DNA of 64,000 bases from Jeotgalibacillus campisalis (GTDB lineage Bacteria; Bacillota; Bacilli; Bacillales; Jeotgalibacillaceae), in the NCBI RefSeq assembly GCF_000829515.1, contig NZ_JXRR01000017.1:310001-374000 (forward strand). The letters run 5' to 3'. The stretch's first letter is position 1. Each line of letters begins with the position of its first letter. Shown here piece after piece: positions 1 through 10,462 of the stretch. Both the position numbers and the translations under genes were made by a program. Under the pieces are notes generated by a model that was given only the letters and a program-made list of their open reading frames with translations, was not told where the DNA came from and made no database searches.

Positions 1-7
1 AAGCTTT

Positions 8-17
8 CACCCTTCCT
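8..17 (-). promoter_or_regulatory. Probable RBS of hemC at the left window edge
   Basis: Read on the minus strand this is AGGAAGGGTG, a good Shine-Dalgarno sequence with no gene start left inside the window. HemC follows hemX in the Bacillus hemAXCDBL operon, so this is probably the hemC ribosome binding site with its start codon at or just past base 1. The identity of the gene is inferred from gene order only. Confidence 0.4.
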
Positions 18-67
18 GCTCACTTACTAACTGTTTTTATTGCCATCCTCATCGTCAGCATATTTTT

Positions 68-901
68 TTAAGAATACCAAAAATGAAAGGATGACCATCT
101 GCTGCCAAGCAGAAAATTAATCAAAAGGCACAGAAAAGCAGCTATATTCAGCATAGCCAATGTTTTTCCTGATAAACCCTTTCCTACCTTCAAATACAAG
201 AATACTCCATAAATAGCCAATATAAAAAAGGAGCCCACGATCTTCACGTCATACCAGATCATGTATGGCAGCGTAATGACCGCCCACTGAACACCTAAAA
301 TCAAGCTGAGCAGCAGCATAGGGAATCCTATTACATTTAAAATGAATGACCCTTTTTCGAGCTTTGATAAATCTGTAATTCTCTGAAGCTTCTGTCCCCA
401 CTTTTTTTTCTTTAGCATTCTATATTGCAAGAGATAGAGTATGGAAAAAACAACAGATAGAGAAAAAGCCCCATACGACAGTAATGCGATTGTGATATGA
501 ATGAGCAAAAGTTCAGACATCAGTCTCTCGGCAGCCGCATTCGAAGATGCCTGTATAGGGGCAAATGTGTGAATAGCCATAAAAATAAAGCCGATAACAT
601 TGACAAAAAAAACGGTGAAGTCTACACGCATCAGACGATTAATCGCCAATGACAGTGTAACCAACACCCATGCATAAAAATAAATACCTTCAAAAAGAGT
701 AAGAACCGGAAACCTTCCTGTTCTAGTCATGTATAGAAACAAAAAAATTGTTTGAAGGACCCAAACAATTGCTAAAAGCCAGAAGGCAAGCTTATTTGCC
801 TTCTGGTTCTTTTGTAGAAAATCCATAAAATAAAGCAGGACACTTACGGAATAAAGGATAATCATTACCTCGTGAAGACGAGTCATAGACAATTCAAACA
901 T
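68..901 (-). CDS. hemX: HemX, membrane protein of the heme operon (CcsA/HemX family)
   Basis: A 277-residue polytopic membrane protein with about eight hydrophobic segments spread along its length. This architecture is typical of the cytochrome c assembly (CcsA/HemX-type) family. In Bacillus HemX is a negative effector of the cellular level of glutamyl-tRNA reductase (HemA). Its position directly after hemA, 14 bases beyond the hemA stop, fits that role. The ATG at 899-901 has a GGGGG ribosome site about 6 bases upstream. A second Met at codon 6 is possible but is less well placed. It is probably cotranscribed with hemA and with hemC beyond the left edge. The exact biochemical mechanism of this family is not known. 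Confidence 0.9.
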   Translation of the reverse strand: MFELSMTRLHEVMIILYSVSVLLYFMDFLQKNQKANKLAFWLLAIVWVLQTIFLFLYMTRTGRFPVLTLFEGIYFYAWVLVTLSLAINRLMRVDFTVFFVNVIGFIFMAIHTFAPIQASSNAAAERLMSELLLIHITIALLSYGAFSLSVVFSILYLLQYRMLKKKKWGQKLQRITDLSKLEKGSFILNVIGFPMLLLSLILGVQWAVITLPYMIWYDVKIVGSFFILAIYGVFLYLKVGKGLSGKTLAMLNIAAFLCLLINFLLGSRWSSFHFWYS

Positions 902-915
902 CTGTGGTCCCCCGC

Positions 916-2271
916 TCAGGGCTGTAAGGAAAGCTGCGGCTCAGGCTTAGCCAACCAGTCAGATTCTTTTGCTGCTTCCTCAGAATCATGGAGTGAGCCT
1001 TTCACCTGTTCTTGCAGGTTAAAAATCTTCATAAAAAGCTCAAGCTTTTCCTCTCCATCCGGTAAGGCGGCCAATTCCTTCGCTTGTAAAATCGGATCCT
1101 TTAACAGCTGGTTAATAATACTTTTTGTGTGCTTGTTTAAGATTTTACGTTCCCGATCCGTCAAGCTTGGCATTTTTCGTTCAATGCTTTGCATCGTTTC
1201 AGCCTGTACATCCAGTGCTTTCTCGCGCAGCGCAGATATTACAGGGACAACACCAAGCATATTAAGCCATTCCTTAAAATTCACAATGGTTTCTTCTACC
1301 ATAATTTCAATCGCTTCAGCAGCTTGCTTCCGCTCTGCAAGATTCGCCTGAACGATTCCTTCCAGATCATCTATATCATAAAGAAATACATTATCAAGGT
1401 CGTTAATTGCAGGATCTAGATCACGAGGCACGGCAATGTCAACCATGAAAAACGGGCGGCCTTTGCGCATACGCTCTACATAAGTCATCATTTCTTTATC
1501 AATCAATGCATCTTTTGAGCCTGTGGAAGTAATCAAAATATCTGCTTCCATCAGTGCACACTGCAATTCGCGCATTTCTTTCGCCTGGCCGTCAAACTTT
1601 GCTGCCAGACTCTGAGCTTTCTCGAAGGTCCGATTGATTACGGTAATCTTCGTAGCACCGCTTCCCTGGAGATTTTGAATGGCAAGCTCGCCCATTTTTC
1701 CTGCGCCAAGAATTAAGACGTGCTTTTTATTTAAATCACCAAAAATCTTTTTAGCGAGCTCTACAGCAGCATACGAAACCGATACGGCATTAGAAGCAAT
1801 ATCTGTTTCTGAATGTGCTTTCTTTGCAAGCGTAATGGATTGCTTAAACAGCTCATTGAATACTGTGCCCGTTGCGCCTACCTGCTGTGCAGTAAAAAAG
1901 CTTTTGCGAACCTGACCAAGAATCTGAGTTTCTCCGACGATCATCGAATCCAGCCCGCAGCTCACTTTAAATAAGTGCTCCATTGCACCATCTTTTTCAT
2001 ATATAAATAAATAAGGACTGAATTCTTCCTTATCAATTCCGAACCATTTTGCTAGAAAATCTTTTATATAATAACGACCTGTATGAAGCTGATCCACGAC
2101 TGCATAAATTTCTGTGCGGTTGCACGTAGATACAATCACGTTTTCCAGTATGCTTTTTTTTGTCTGCAGAGACTCCATTGCATGCTGAAGATCCGCTTCC
2201 TGAAAAGAAAGACGCTCTCTTATCTCAACAGGGGCCGTTTTGTAATTCAATCCTACCACTAAAATGTGCAT
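916..2271 (-). CDS. hemA: Glutamyl-tRNA reductase
   Basis: This enzyme reduces glutamyl-tRNA(Glu) with NADPH to glutamate-1-semialdehyde, the first committed step of C5-pathway tetrapyrrole (heme) synthesis. The 451-residue product has the family's usual length. Its N-terminal catalytic domain carries the motif STCNRTE with the nucleophilic Cys at residue 50. A GAGKMGE nucleotide-binding turn marks the NADPH domain near residue 190, and a C-terminal helical dimerisation region follows. It is the first gene of the hem cluster here, with a start typical of Bacillus ([14 protein letters not shown]). A TATAAT-like -10 lies about 45 bases upstream, but I see no clear -35. Confidence 0.97.
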   Translation of the reverse strand: MHILVVGLNYKTAPVEIRERLSFQEADLQHAMESLQTKKSILENVIVSTCNRTEIYAVVDQLHTGRYYIKDFLAKWFGIDKEEFSPYLFIYEKDGAMEHLFKVSCGLDSMIVGETQILGQVRKSFFTAQQVGATGTVFNELFKQSITLAKKAHSETDIASNAVSVSYAAVELAKKIFGDLNKKHVLILGAGKMGELAIQNLQGSGATKITVINRTFEKAQSLAAKFDGQAKEMRELQCALMEADILITSTGSKDALIDKEMMTYVERMRKGRPFFMVDIAVPRDLDPAINDLDNVFLYDIDDLEGIVQANLAERKQAAEAIEIMVEETIVNFKEWLNMLGVVPVISALREKALDVQAETMQSIERKMPSLTDRERKILNKHTKSIINQLLKDPILQAKELAALPDGEEKLELFMKIFNLQEQVKGSLHDSEEAAKESDWLAKPEPQLSLQP

Positions 2272-2390
2272 GTTTTGAATGACACCCCCACCATTTAATC
2301 ATTACCTCTATTATAACACGTCAAAATCTGTGCCTTTGTTTCAAATGTGAACATCCATTGAAACCATATTCGACACAGTTGGTCACGTTT

Positions 2391-2435
2391 TCACATAATG
2401 TACAGGAACAGTTCCCGAATCGCACCATTATGTGA
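2391..2435. repeat. Nested inverted repeat in the hemA-ysxC gap
   Basis: The gap 2272-2671 holds no convincing gene. Within it, TCACATAATG (2391-2400) and CATTATGTGA (2426-2435) form a perfect 10-bp inverted repeat. A smaller GGAAC-a-GTTCC palindrome (2405-2415) lies inside the loop. No T run follows on either strand, so it does not look like a terminator. It may be a protein-binding site or an RNA structure; its function is unknown. Confidence 0.45.
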
Positions 2436-2671
2436 CAGTTATCTCTTCATCTAGATTACCAAAGTGGAATGCTTGTTTCAACTGTTCGGCTCATTTTCCA
2501 TTAAGTTACGTTATATAGATATTATTGCCTAGGCTGAAATCATTAAACCTTGCTTTAAAAATTCTTTTTCTAGCTGTTAAAATGAGGCTGTTCACTATCG
2601 AGGCAGATTGCTATTTACAAGGGTTAAATCTTGAGGTTTCTATGTACAATTCAGGAAGGTGACAAATGAAA

Positions 2672-2718
2672 TAAAAAGCCGCTGCTAGTTCCAGTTTTAT
2701 AGAATTAGCAGCGGCTTA
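2672..2718 (-). terminator. Rho-independent terminator after ysxC
   Basis: An inverted repeat (GCCGCTGCTA / TAGCAGCGGC, loop about 19 bases) is followed by a T run on the minus strand. It lies 60 bases past the ysxC stop and probably ends the lonA-ysxC transcript. Confidence 0.85.
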
Positions 2719-2777
2719 AAGTGAATGATTCTTAACGATCTATACGTAAGGTTAAAATATCAGATTCTCATAAAGTA

Positions 2778-3365
2778 TTAATCATTCATTTGGTGCGTTA
2801 AAAATTTCCACGCTTCATCTTTTCCCAGACCGGTCTCTGATGAAAACATAATTAATTCATCACCATCTTCAATCTGCAGCGCCCGTCTGGTTACACTCAT
2901 ATGCTTCTGCCATTTCCCTTTAGGAATTTTATCTGCTTTCGTCGCGACAACCAGGCAAGGGATATCAAAGTGCTTTAAAAAATCATACATCATAATATCA
3001 TCATTTGTTGGAGGGTGACGCAAATCAACAATGAGTACTACTGCTTTTAAAGGCTTTCGATCTGTCATATAAGTCTCGATCATTTTCCCCCATGCTGCAC
3101 GCTCCGTTTTAGAAACTTTTGCATAGCCATAGCCTGGTACATCGACGAAATAGAGCAATTCATTTAGTAAATAGAAATTTAACGTCTGTGTTTTACCCGG
3201 CTTTGAAGAAATCCGTGCCAACGATTTCCGGTTAATCATTTTATTAATGAAAGAGGATTTCCCAACATTAGAACGCCCGGCAAGAGCGAACTCAGGAAGT
3301 CCGCCCTCTGGGTATTGTTCTGGCTTTACTGCGCTTATTACGATCTCTGATTTAGTTATTTTCAC
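2778..3365 (-). CDS. ysxC: Ribosome biogenesis GTPase YsxC/EngB
   Basis: A 195-residue TRAFAC-class GTPase of the EngB family, which helps late assembly of the 50S ribosomal subunit. G1 is GRSNVGKS at residues 30-37, G3 is DVPGYG near residue 75 and G4 is TKADK near residue 140. The start is GTG and its bases overlap the lonA stop (GTGA, 4-base overlap). AGGTGAT sits about 5 bases upstream as the ribosome site. The overlap indicates translational coupling to lonA, the same arrangement as in B. subtilis. The family is essential in many Bacilli. Confidence 0.96.
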   Translation of the reverse strand: MKITKSEIVISAVKPEQYPEGGLPEFALAGRSNVGKSSFINKMINRKSLARISSKPGKTQTLNFYLLNELLYFVDVPGYGYAKVSKTERAAWGKMIETYMTDRKPLKAVVLIVDLRHPPTNDDIMMYDFLKHFDIPCLVVATKADKIPKGKWQKHMSVTRRALQIEDGDELIMFSSETGLGKDEAWKFLTHQMND

Positions 3366-5686
3366 TTTTCATCACCTGCTAACGCCCGTTCAAGTACTTC
3401 ATCCACATGTGAGACAAGAATAAAGGTTAATTCGTTTCGTATACTTTCCGGAATGTCGTCTATATCCCGCTCATTTTCTTTAGGAATAATAATGGTTGTT
3501 AATCCTGCTCTATGTGCGCTTAAGGATTTTTCTTTCAACCCTCCGATTGGAAGAACTCTTCCTCTAAGGGTTACCTCTCCAGTCATCCCAATTTCTCTTC
3601 GTATCGGACGGTTTGTTAGAGCTGACACGAGCGCTGTTACAATCGTGATACCAGCAGAAGGACCATCTTTTGGCACGGCGCCTTCTGGCACATGAATATG
3701 AATGTCATATTTTTCATGAAATTGCTCTTCCAAATTTAATTCTCTGGCCTTGGAACGGACAAAAGAAAAAGCTGTTTGAGCTGATTCTTTCATTACATCA
3801 CCAAGTTTCCCCGTGAGGACAAGCTTTCCTTTTCCTGGAGATAAAGACACTTCAATTTGAAGCGTGTCCCCGCCGACCGATGTATAGGCTAGCCCTGTTG
3901 CCACACCAATTTGATCTTCTGTTTCGGCTTGCCCGTAGCGGAATTTTCGCTTGCCGAGAAAATCAGTAAGACTGTTTGCTGTAACGACTACGCGTTTTTT
4001 ATCTCCACTGACAATAATTTTCGCTGTTTTTCTGCTGATGGTAGCAAGCTGGCGTTCTAAACCACGGACACCGGCTTCCCGTGTATGATACCGGACAATT
4101 TCCTGTACAGTGTCGTCTCGGAGTTGAAGCTTACTCTTAGTTAGGCCGTGCTCTTTTAACTGTTTTGGAAGCAGATGATTTTTAGCAATACTGGTCTTTT
4201 CCTGCTCTGTATAGCCTGCGATCGTAATGATCTCCATCCGGTCTCTCAGCGGACCAGGGATGGTAGACAGGTTATTGGCTGTAGCAATAAACAGTACCTT
4301 GGAAAGATCGTAAGGCTCTTCAATATAGTGGTCGCTGAACGAGTTATTTTGTTCAGGGTCAAGCACTTCAAGCATTGCCGAGGAAGGATCGCCTCTGAAA
4401 TCGTTGGACATTTTATCGATCTCATCTAAAAGAAACACCGGATTAACGGTCGTTGCTTTTTTCATTCCTTGAATAATACGGCCCGGCATTGCCCCAACAT
4501 AGGTTCGACGGTGGCCGCGAATCTCAGATTCATCTCTTACCCCGCCAAGTGAAATTCTTACAAATTTACGCCCAATGGATTCTGCAATCGATCGAGCTAA
4601 ACTTGTTTTCCCTACACCAGGAGGGCCTGCCAGGCAAAGAATAGGGCCTTTAAGTGACTTCGTCAGCTGCTGAACAGCTAAATACTCTAAAACGCGTTCT
4701 TTAACTTTTTCAAGACCATAATGGTCACGGTTTAAAATGTCTTCAGCCCGTTTAATATCCAGATCATCGGCTGTGGATTTAGTCCATGGAACCTGAATGA
4801 GCCAGTCTATATAGTTTCGAATAACGGAGCTTTCTGCAGAAGCTGCCGGGATTTTTTCATAACGGTCAAGTTCCTTCATCGCCACTTTCAAAACATTTTC
4901 AGGCATTTCAGCTTTTTTAATTTTTGCTGCCAAATCAGATACTTCGCCGGACTTGCCGTCTTTATCTCCAAGTTCTTTTTGGATCGCTTTCATCTGCTCA
5001 CGCAAATAATATTCTTTTTGGGTGCGCTCCATTGATTTTTTAACACGCTGTCCTATTTTTTTCTCAAGGCTCAGGACTTCTTTTTCGTTATTAATGGTTT
5101 CAATCACCCGTGTAATTCTTTGTTTAATGTCTGTTGTATTCAGTAATTCCTGCTTCAGCTTAAGCTTCAGAGGAAGATGAGACGCAATAATATCTGCAAG
5201 TCTTCCCGGTTCTTCAATATCTGTAACGGTGTTCAATGTTTCAGTAGACACTTTCTTTGACAAATTAATATACTGTTCAAAGTAATCCGTCAACGTTCTC
5301 ATTAACGCTTCGAGTTCAGCTGTTTTCTCCGGGGAATCCGGAACCGACTCCACCTCTACCGTGTAATGACTTGTTTCATCGAGGAATGACGTGATTTTCG
5401 CACGCTCCAGTCCTTCCACGAGCACCCGTATTGTTCCGTTGGGTAGCTTAAGCATCTGCTTTACTTTAGTAAGCGTTCCCATCGAATATAGATCTGTTTG
5501 ATCCGGCTGATCTACTGTCATATCTTTTTGAGTGGAAAGAAAGATCAAATGGTCATCCATCATTGCTTTTTCTAATGCTTGCACAGAACGTTCCCTGCCT
5601 ACATCCAAATGAAGGACCATCGTTGGGTAAACTAATAATCCTCTCAGCGGAAGCAGCGGCACCGTATAGTTGTTCTTGTCTGACAT
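3362..5686 (-). CDS. lonA: ATP-dependent protease LonA
   Basis: A 774-residue Lon protease that degrades misfolded and regulatory proteins in the cytosol. It has an N-terminal Lon substrate domain (about 1-200), a coiled-coil region, and an AAA+ module with Walker A GPPGVGKT near residue 355. The C-terminal protease domain carries the Ser-Lys dyad: Ser677 in PKDGPSAG and Lys720 in GGLKEKSL. Length and order match bacterial LonA. In B. subtilis the membrane-anchored paralogue lonB lies between clpX and lonA; here it does not. No CtsR operator was seen upstream. Confidence 0.97.
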   Translation of the reverse strand: MSDKNNYTVPLLPLRGLLVYPTMVLHLDVGRERSVQALEKAMMDDHLIFLSTQKDMTVDQPDQTDLYSMGTLTKVKQMLKLPNGTIRVLVEGLERAKITSFLDETSHYTVEVESVPDSPEKTAELEALMRTLTDYFEQYINLSKKVSTETLNTVTDIEEPGRLADIIASHLPLKLKLKQELLNTTDIKQRITRVIETINNEKEVLSLEKKIGQRVKKSMERTQKEYYLREQMKAIQKELGDKDGKSGEVSDLAAKIKKAEMPENVLKVAMKELDRYEKIPAASAESSVIRNYIDWLIQVPWTKSTADDLDIKRAEDILNRDHYGLEKVKERVLEYLAVQQLTKSLKGPILCLAGPPGVGKTSLARSIAESIGRKFVRISLGGVRDESEIRGHRRTYVGAMPGRIIQGMKKATTVNPVFLLDEIDKMSNDFRGDPSSAMLEVLDPEQNNSFSDHYIEEPYDLSKVLFIATANNLSTIPGPLRDRMEIITIAGYTEQEKTSIAKNHLLPKQLKEHGLTKSKLQLRDDTVQEIVRYHTREAGVRGLERQLATISRKTAKIIVSGDKKRVVVTANSLTDFLGKRKFRYGQAETEDQIGVATGLAYTSVGGDTLQIEVSLSPGKGKLVLTGKLGDVMKESAQTAFSFVRSKARELNLEEQFHEKYDIHIHVPEGAVPKDGPSAGITIVTALVSALTNRPIRREIGMTGEVTLRGRVLPIGGLKEKSLSAHRAGLTTIIIPKENERDIDDIPESIRNELTFILVSHVDEVLERALAGDEK

Positions 5687-5820
5687 TAAAACTGCACCTC
5701 CATTAAACTAAGACCTGAACAGCTTTACATGTCAGGTACGATTTTTAAATTGAAAATTATAAGATGTAATTACTGTACCCTTTTCTTATGGTCAGCATCC
5801 ATCATCATGCTCATAATGGC

Positions 5821-5862
5821 AAAAAAAACTGACTCGATAGTGGGTCTAACGAGTCAGCCTCT
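5821..5862 (-). terminator. Terminator after clpX
   Basis: On the minus strand CTGACTCG and CGAGTCAG pair around a 13-base loop and run into a long T tract. The structure lies just after the clpX stop and separates clpX from lonA transcription. Confidence 0.85.
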
Positions 5863-5877
5863 TTATTTCTTTAATTT

Positions 5878-7149
5878 TTAAGCAGATGTTTTCTGTTCAT
5901 CACTTGGACCGATCTTTGTTCCATCTTCTAAAACAAGGATTGGACGTTCATTTTTTTCGACTGTGTCCTGAGTGATGATACATTTTTTAATATCTTCACG
6001 AGAAGGCAGATCGAACATGACATCAAGCATAATGTTTTCAATAATAGAACGAAGCCCACGAGCTCCAGTTTTGCGCTCAATAGCATTACGTGAAATTTCT
6101 AGAAGTGCTCCTTCTTCAAATTCCAGCTCTACATCATCAAGCTCAAGCATTTTTTGATACTGTTTCACAAGAGCATTTTTAGGCTGAGTCAAAATTGAAA
6201 CCAGCGCTTCTTCATCAAGCGTCTCTAGCGTTGCAGTAACAGGAAGACGGCCGATAAACTCAGGTATCAATCCGAACTTCAAGAGGTCCTCCGGTACCAG
6301 CTTAGCGAGGAGTTCTCTTTCTTTTACATCAGCTTTATTTGGATCAGATCCAAAACCGATGACTTTTTGACCGAGGCGTCGTTTTACGATTTGGTCAACG
6401 CCATCGAATGCTCCTCCGCAGATAAAGAGGATATTTGTTGTATCAATTTGAATGAATTCCTGATGAGGATGCTTACGTCCGCCTTGTGGTGGAACGCTTG
6501 CTGTCGTACCTTCAAGAATTTTAAGCAGCGCCTGCTGTACCCCTTCACCTGATACGTCCCGAGTAATGGACGGATTTTCTGATTTGCGGGCAACTTTATC
6601 AATTTCATCAATATAGATAATGCCTTTTTCAGCGCGCTCTACATCATAATCAGCTGACTGAATTAGCTTTAGCAGGATATTTTCAACATCTTCCCCTACA
6701 TAACCGGCTTCTGTCAGAGAGGTTGCATCCGCGATCGCAAAAGGTACATTCAAAATACGCGCAAGTGTCTGAGCAAGAAGTGTTTTACCAGAACCGGTAG
6801 GACCGATAAGACAAATATTACTCTTAGAAAGCTCCACATCGTCAACTTTACTATTGGAATTGATTCGTTTGTAATGATTATATACCGCAACGGAAAGGGA
6901 TTTTTTAGCTCTTTCCTGACCAATTACGTATTCATCAAGTATACCCAGAATTTCTTTTGGCTTAGGTACATCTTTAAACTCCACTTCTTCTTCTGTACCC
7001 AGCTCCTCTTCAACAATTTCTGTGCAAAGCTCGATACATTCGTCACAAATATACACACCAGGTCCCGCAACTAATTTACGAACCTGCTCCTGCGTTTTTC
7101 CACAAAAAGAACATTTAAGCTGTCCTTTTTCATCATTAAATTTAAACAT
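5878..7149 (-). CDS. clpX: ATP-dependent Clp protease ATP-binding subunit ClpX
   Basis: The AAA+ unfoldase that feeds substrates to ClpP. A four-cysteine N-terminal zinc-binding domain (CSFC...CDEC) is followed by Walker A GPTGSGKT near residue 120, Walker B with the DEIDK motif, and the IGF loop used to dock ClpP (KVIGFGSD). I chose the ATG at 7147-7149 (423 aa, starting [10 protein letters not shown]). It has AAGGGG 8-9 bases upstream and matches the usual family start. A GTG three codons earlier would overlap that ribosome site. It is followed by its own terminator. clpP is not in this window. Confidence 0.97.
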   Translation of the reverse strand: MFKFNDEKGQLKCSFCGKTQEQVRKLVAGPGVYICDECIELCTEIVEEELGTEEEVEFKDVPKPKEILGILDEYVIGQERAKKSLSVAVYNHYKRINSNSKVDDVELSKSNICLIGPTGSGKTLLAQTLARILNVPFAIADATSLTEAGYVGEDVENILLKLIQSADYDVERAEKGIIYIDEIDKVARKSENPSITRDVSGEGVQQALLKILEGTTASVPPQGGRKHPHQEFIQIDTTNILFICGGAFDGVDQIVKRRLGQKVIGFGSDPNKADVKERELLAKLVPEDLLKFGLIPEFIGRLPVTATLETLDEEALVSILTQPKNALVKQYQKMLELDDVELEFEEGALLEISRNAIERKTGARGLRSIIENIMLDVMFDLPSREDIKKCIITQDTVEKNERPILVLEDGTKIGPSDEQKTSA

Positions 7150-7357
7150 TACGTTCACCCCTTATTTCAAACTCATATCATACTTGTGATGCACATTCAA
7201 GACAACTTTTATGCTCATCACATAAAACACCATCGAATTTAAACAGCTTATATAGAAATTGTAACACAGCGGTTAAAGAGACGGAAATAACACGAATCGG
7301 ATCATTTGCCCAAATGCTTTTTGTCCAAAGGACTATGTATAATTGATATGTATGTAG

Positions 7358-7390
7358 AAAACAAGGCACGAATACCTTCGCGCCTTGCAT
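7358..7390 (-). terminator. Terminator after tig
   Basis: On the minus strand CAAGGC-G-CGAA pairs with TTCG-T-GCCTTG, followed by TTTT. It lies about 30 bases beyond the tig stop. Confidence 0.8.
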
Positions 7391-7419
7391 TTCTATATAT
7401 ATTATTATCTTACTTTCAA

Positions 7420-8712
7420 TTATGCAACTGTTTGGCTGTTATCAACAAGAAAATCGATCGCTTTTTGCATTTTAAGATCATTTTCCAAAACTTCTGTAGA
7501 TCCGCCTAGAGCTGTTTTAATCTGCTCAACTGACATACCGAACTGCTCTGTCATTTTGCTTAATTCAGCTTCAACATCTTCTTCTGTTACCGTGATGTTT
7601 TCAGCTTCTGCAATGGCTTCAAGCGTAAGATTTGTACGAACGCGTTTTGATGCATCTTCTTTCATTTGAGCGCGAAGAGCTTCTTCGTCCTGACCGCTGA
7701 ACTGGAAATAAAGTTCAAGATTCATTCCTTGTGAAGATAGACGCTGTTCGAATTCTTGAAGCATACGGTCAACTTCTGTTGTAATCATCGCTTCTGGAAC
7801 TTCGATTTCAGCATTTTGAGATGCCTGTTCTAATAAAGAATCGCGCAGAGCTGCTTCAGCATTATTTTTCTTTTCTTCTTCTAAGCGTGCTCTGGTCTTT
7901 TCTTTAAGCTGATCAAGCGTTTCGATCTCTTCATCATCAGTCTCTTTCGCAAACTCATCATTAAGAGCTGGAAGTTCTTTTGCTTTAATTTCATGAACCT
8001 TTACTTTGAAAACTGCTGGTTTACCGGCAAGTTCTTCAGCATGATACTCTTCAGGGAAAGAAACATCAACCTCTTTTTCTTCTCCTGCAGAAAGTCCAAC
8101 AAGCTGTTCTTCAAATCCTGGAATGAAAGAACCAGAACCAATTTCAAGAGAATAATTTTCAGCCTGGCCACCCTCAAATGCTTCGCCATTCACGAAGCCT
8201 TCAAAATCCATTGTAACGGTATCGCCATCTTCAATTGCGCCTTCTTCTTTAACAACAAGCTCTGCCTGACGTTCCTGAAGAGTCTTCAATTCAGCAGCAA
8301 CATCATCTTCTGTTACTTCTGTTTCCAGCTTTTCCACTTCAAGTCCTTTGTATTCACCTAATTTAACCTCAGGCTTTACAATTACTTTTGCAGTGAAGAT
8401 AAGTACTTTTCCTTTTTCCATTTGCTCTACGTCAATTTCAGGACGATCAACCGGCTGAATGCCAGCCTCATCAACAGCACTTGCGTAAGCTTCAGGAAGA
8501 ATCAGGTCAAGTGCGTCCTGATAAAGAGACTCCACACCAAAACGTTTTTCAAACATTTGACGGGGCATTTTCCCTTTACGGAATCCAGGTACGTTAATTT
8601 GCTTAACTACCTTTTTAAATGCGTCATCTAATCCTTTGTTTACTGTTTCAGTATCAACTTCTACCGTTAATACTCCTTCATTACCTTCTTGTTTTTCCCA
8701 TTTTGCTGACAT
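7420..8712 (-). CDS. tig: Trigger factor (ribosome-associated peptidyl-prolyl isomerase chaperone)
   Basis: Trigger factor binds ribosomal protein L23 at the peptide exit tunnel and folds nascent chains. The ribosome-docking signature GFRKGKMPR is present near residue 45. A central FKBP-type PPIase domain (about 160-240) and a long helical C-terminal chaperone region follow. The start is taken at the ATG 8710-8712 ([10 protein letters not shown], 430 aa), with GGAGGG 8 bases upstream, instead of an in-frame start 7 codons earlier. It is a single-gene transcript, with a promoter at 8825-8852 and a terminator at 7358-7390. Confidence 0.97.
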   Translation of the reverse strand: MSAKWEKQEGNEGVLTVEVDTETVNKGLDDAFKKVVKQINVPGFRKGKMPRQMFEKRFGVESLYQDALDLILPEAYASAVDEAGIQPVDRPEIDVEQMEKGKVLIFTAKVIVKPEVKLGEYKGLEVEKLETEVTEDDVAAELKTLQERQAELVVKEEGAIEDGDTVTMDFEGFVNGEAFEGGQAENYSLEIGSGSFIPGFEEQLVGLSAGEEKEVDVSFPEEYHAEELAGKPAVFKVKVHEIKAKELPALNDEFAKETDDEEIETLDQLKEKTRARLEEEKKNNAEAALRDSLLEQASQNAEIEVPEAMITTEVDRMLQEFEQRLSSQGMNLELYFQFSGQDEEALRAQMKEDASKRVRTNLTLEAIAEAENITVTEEDVEAELSKMTEQFGMSVEQIKTALGGSTEVLENDLKMQKAIDFLVDNSQTVA

Positions 8713-8824
8713 ACTCAATTCCCTCCAACACATCTATAGTAATTTTAATGGTTTCACGCTAATCAGCGGTGAGACGTTGACTTTGTGAATTTAGGCATCA
8801 CAAGTCCCATTATGCAACCATTGT

Positions 8825-8852
8825 ATTATAACATAGGATAACACTCTTTCAA
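8825..8852 (-). promoter_or_regulatory. Sigma-A promoter of tig
   Basis: Minus strand: -35 TTGAAA (8847-8852), 16-bp spacer, -10 TATAAT (8825-8830). It is placed about 110 bases upstream of the tig start. Confidence 0.75.
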
Positions 8853-8867
8853 CAGGTATGCATTAGT

Positions 8868-9839
8868 TCATATAATGGGAACCATTTCTAATGTTTCAAT
8901 TTCATCTGCAATACCGTCTGTTTCATCTTCGTTCCATTCCATTTCCAGTCCCATATACCTTTCGCCTAAGTGAAGATAGGCAATGGCAATAATCGCAGGA
9001 TCCTGTTCTGCCCATGAATAAGGATAGAGAAGAAAAAGATGTCTTCTCATGAGATCGATTGCCAATTCCACTAGATTTGGATCTTCATGCCCCGCCTGGT
9101 TTTGAATACGCATCAGTACTTCTTCAAATCGATCAGACTCAAAAGGTTCTTTTAACTCAGACGGATTAACAAGCGTTTTCCTTCCCCATTTTTCCACGAG
9201 AATGTCGTCCTGAATGCCCTGTTCTCTTAAAATATTCAACAACATCGTTTTAATAAAAGGGTGTGTTTCCTTTACTTGAATAACTTCAATGAGAGAATCT
9301 TTAATAGGGTGAATATTCTGTTTAGAAAGATTTGCTACTTGAACCATTTGCTGTTCAAGATCTTTTTGCAGGCTGAAGGATTGAAAAGAAGTATCTTCCC
9401 GCTGAACCTGTTGATCCTGCTTATGACTAATGGATAAAAGATGCTCAAAGCGATCTCTTCTCTCAAGAGACAGCACTCCTTCATCAAGTACCGTATGAAT
9501 CGTTTCTGCAATACTTTCATGTTCTTTCAGCTGAAATAGATTCATTATATATAATTCGAGTGTCTCTTCATAGTCACCAATACCTTCATGAAGCATTTTT
9601 TCACAAAGTTCCTTTGATTCTGTCCAGTTATGGTCTTCATACAAAGCGACCGCTAGAGAAGTCAGGGTGACAGAATCTTCCTGATCCAGTGCATAAGCAT
9701 CTTTAAGCAGCTGGATCGCTTCTGCATGATGCTGTTCCTGCAGCTTTTCAAGCCCTTTTTCTACCAGCCGGTCTTTCAGCTGCGGAAAGGGAACTACTTT
9801 TTGATCATTCGATTTCTTTTTTCCTGGACGTTTAGCCAC
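8868..9839 (-). CDS. ysoA: TPR-repeat protein, YsoA-like
   Basis: A 323-residue soluble protein with a basic N-terminus (MAKRPGKKK) and tetratricopeptide-like helical repeats, clearest over residues 30-110 (LEKLQEQHHAEAIQLLKDAY and following). It is predicted to be a cytosolic protein-protein interaction scaffold with no catalytic motif. Its place directly upstream of tig matches B. subtilis ysoA, whose function is not established. The C-terminal third is acidic. A reasonable ribosome site (GGAAGGATG) precedes the ATG. In B. subtilis the leu/ilv operon follows on this side; here an accessory patch takes its place. Confidence 0.75.
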   Translation of the reverse strand: MAKRPGKKKSNDQKVVPFPQLKDRLVEKGLEKLQEQHHAEAIQLLKDAYALDQEDSVTLTSLAVALYEDHNWTESKELCEKMLHEGIGDYEETLELYIMNLFQLKEHESIAETIHTVLDEGVLSLERRDRFEHLLSISHKQDQQVQREDTSFQSFSLQKDLEQQMVQVANLSKQNIHPIKDSLIEVIQVKETHPFIKTMLLNILREQGIQDDILVEKWGRKTLVNPSELKEPFESDRFEEVLMRIQNQAGHEDPNLVELAIDLMRRHLFLLYPYSWAEQDPAIIAIAYLHLGERYMGLEMEWNEDETDGIADEIETLEMVPII

Positions 9840-9952
9840 GGATCATACATCCTTCCGATATTGTAAGTGATTTGAGTTTAGCATGACTTTTACTAAAACC
9901 AAAACGGAAAGCTGCAGCGTCGCCTAAACAATTTGAAAGCTCTATAGAAGAA

Positions 9953-10004
9953 GATAGGATCTCTTCCTGCTTAAACAAGTTTAAGCTTCAGCAGAGAACC
10001 TATC
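9953..10004. repeat. Long imperfect hairpin between ysoA and the XhlA-like gene
   Basis: The 288-base gap 9840-10127 holds no ORF of note. It contains a 52-base interrupted palindrome. GATAGG...CCTATC, TCTC...GAGA, CTG...CAG and TTAAAC...GTTTAA pair in nested order around a 2-base loop. No T run follows, so it is not a standard terminator. It may be a structured RNA or an insertion remnant. Confidence 0.4.
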
Positions 10005-10127
10005 GGGAAAACGCCTCACTCGATTCAGCAGGTTAATCTCTTACTATCAAAGCTGCTGACTCCGTGAGTAGTTTCATTGTGTAATTGATTCGTAAAAATA
10101 TGAAAAATGATTGGGCTAATTCTGCAT

Positions 10128-10421
10128 TCATTTTGCGAATATTTCTCCCACTACCCACATAAAAAACGGAGCAACCAGCCCAACTGACCACATAAAGCGG
10201 GTTTCTAATGCGTGTAAATCTCTTGTATTTACCTGACCATCCTTCGCTATTTCGTTTGCCTTTTCTTCAGCTTGATCAGCTAGTTGATAGGCTTCGTCTG
10301 CAAGCTTTTCAACACGCAAAATGGTATGCTGCTTTTCATCAATCCGCACCATCCAATTTTCGAGCTTTCTGATTTCCTCTGACAGTTTTTTAATTTCGGC
10401 ATTTTGAAATTGATCGTTCAT
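10128..10421 (-). CDS. XhlA-like small membrane protein (phage hemolysin/holin-accessory family)
   Basis: About 97 residues: an N-terminal coiled coil rich in Glu, Lys and Ala (residues 5-70), then one C-terminal transmembrane segment (about 78-94) and a short polar tail. This is the layout of the PBSX XhlA family, whose members assist holin-endolysin lysis in phage and phage-like elements. Here no holin or endolysin gene is adjacent. The start is taken at the ATG 10419-10421, with GGGGG 8 bases upstream; the GTG three codons earlier would abut that site. A (TTTG)5 tract lies 20 bases upstream. It sits beside a lone sigma factor, suggesting a phage remnant or a domesticated pair. Confidence 0.65.
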   Translation of the reverse strand: MNDQFQNAEIKKLSEEIRKLENWMVRIDEKQHTILRVEKLADEAYQLADQAEEKANEIAKDGQVNTRDLHALETRFMWSVGLVAPFFMWVVGEIFAK

Positions 10422-10442
10422 TTCCTGCACCCCCGCTTTATT

Positions 10443-10462
10443 TTTGTTTGTTTGTTTGTTTG
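10443..10462. repeat. (TTTG)5 tetranucleotide repeat upstream of the XhlA-like gene
   Basis: Five tandem TTTG units, CAAA on the coding strand, just upstream of the XhlA-like ribosome site. Tandem tetranucleotides can slip and so change promoter or leader spacing. At five units the tract is short, so variability here is only a possibility. Confidence 0.7.

Noticed and set aside
872-1351. 159-codon plus-strand ORF overlapping hemA and the hemX start
   Set aside because: It lies antisense to clearly coding hemA sequence and has a Ser/Cys-rich composition typical of a shadow frame and no ribosome site.
2300-2330. PerR-like box near the hemA -10 (TTATAATAGAGGTAA)
   Set aside because: Only the left half fits TTATAATNATTATAA; four of seven positions in the right half differ.
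2331-2360. ECF-type promoter candidate before hemA (TGAAAC...CGTG)
   Set aside because: The spacing is 17 and the -10 is CGTG instead of CGTA, unlike the three exact sites elsewhere in the window.
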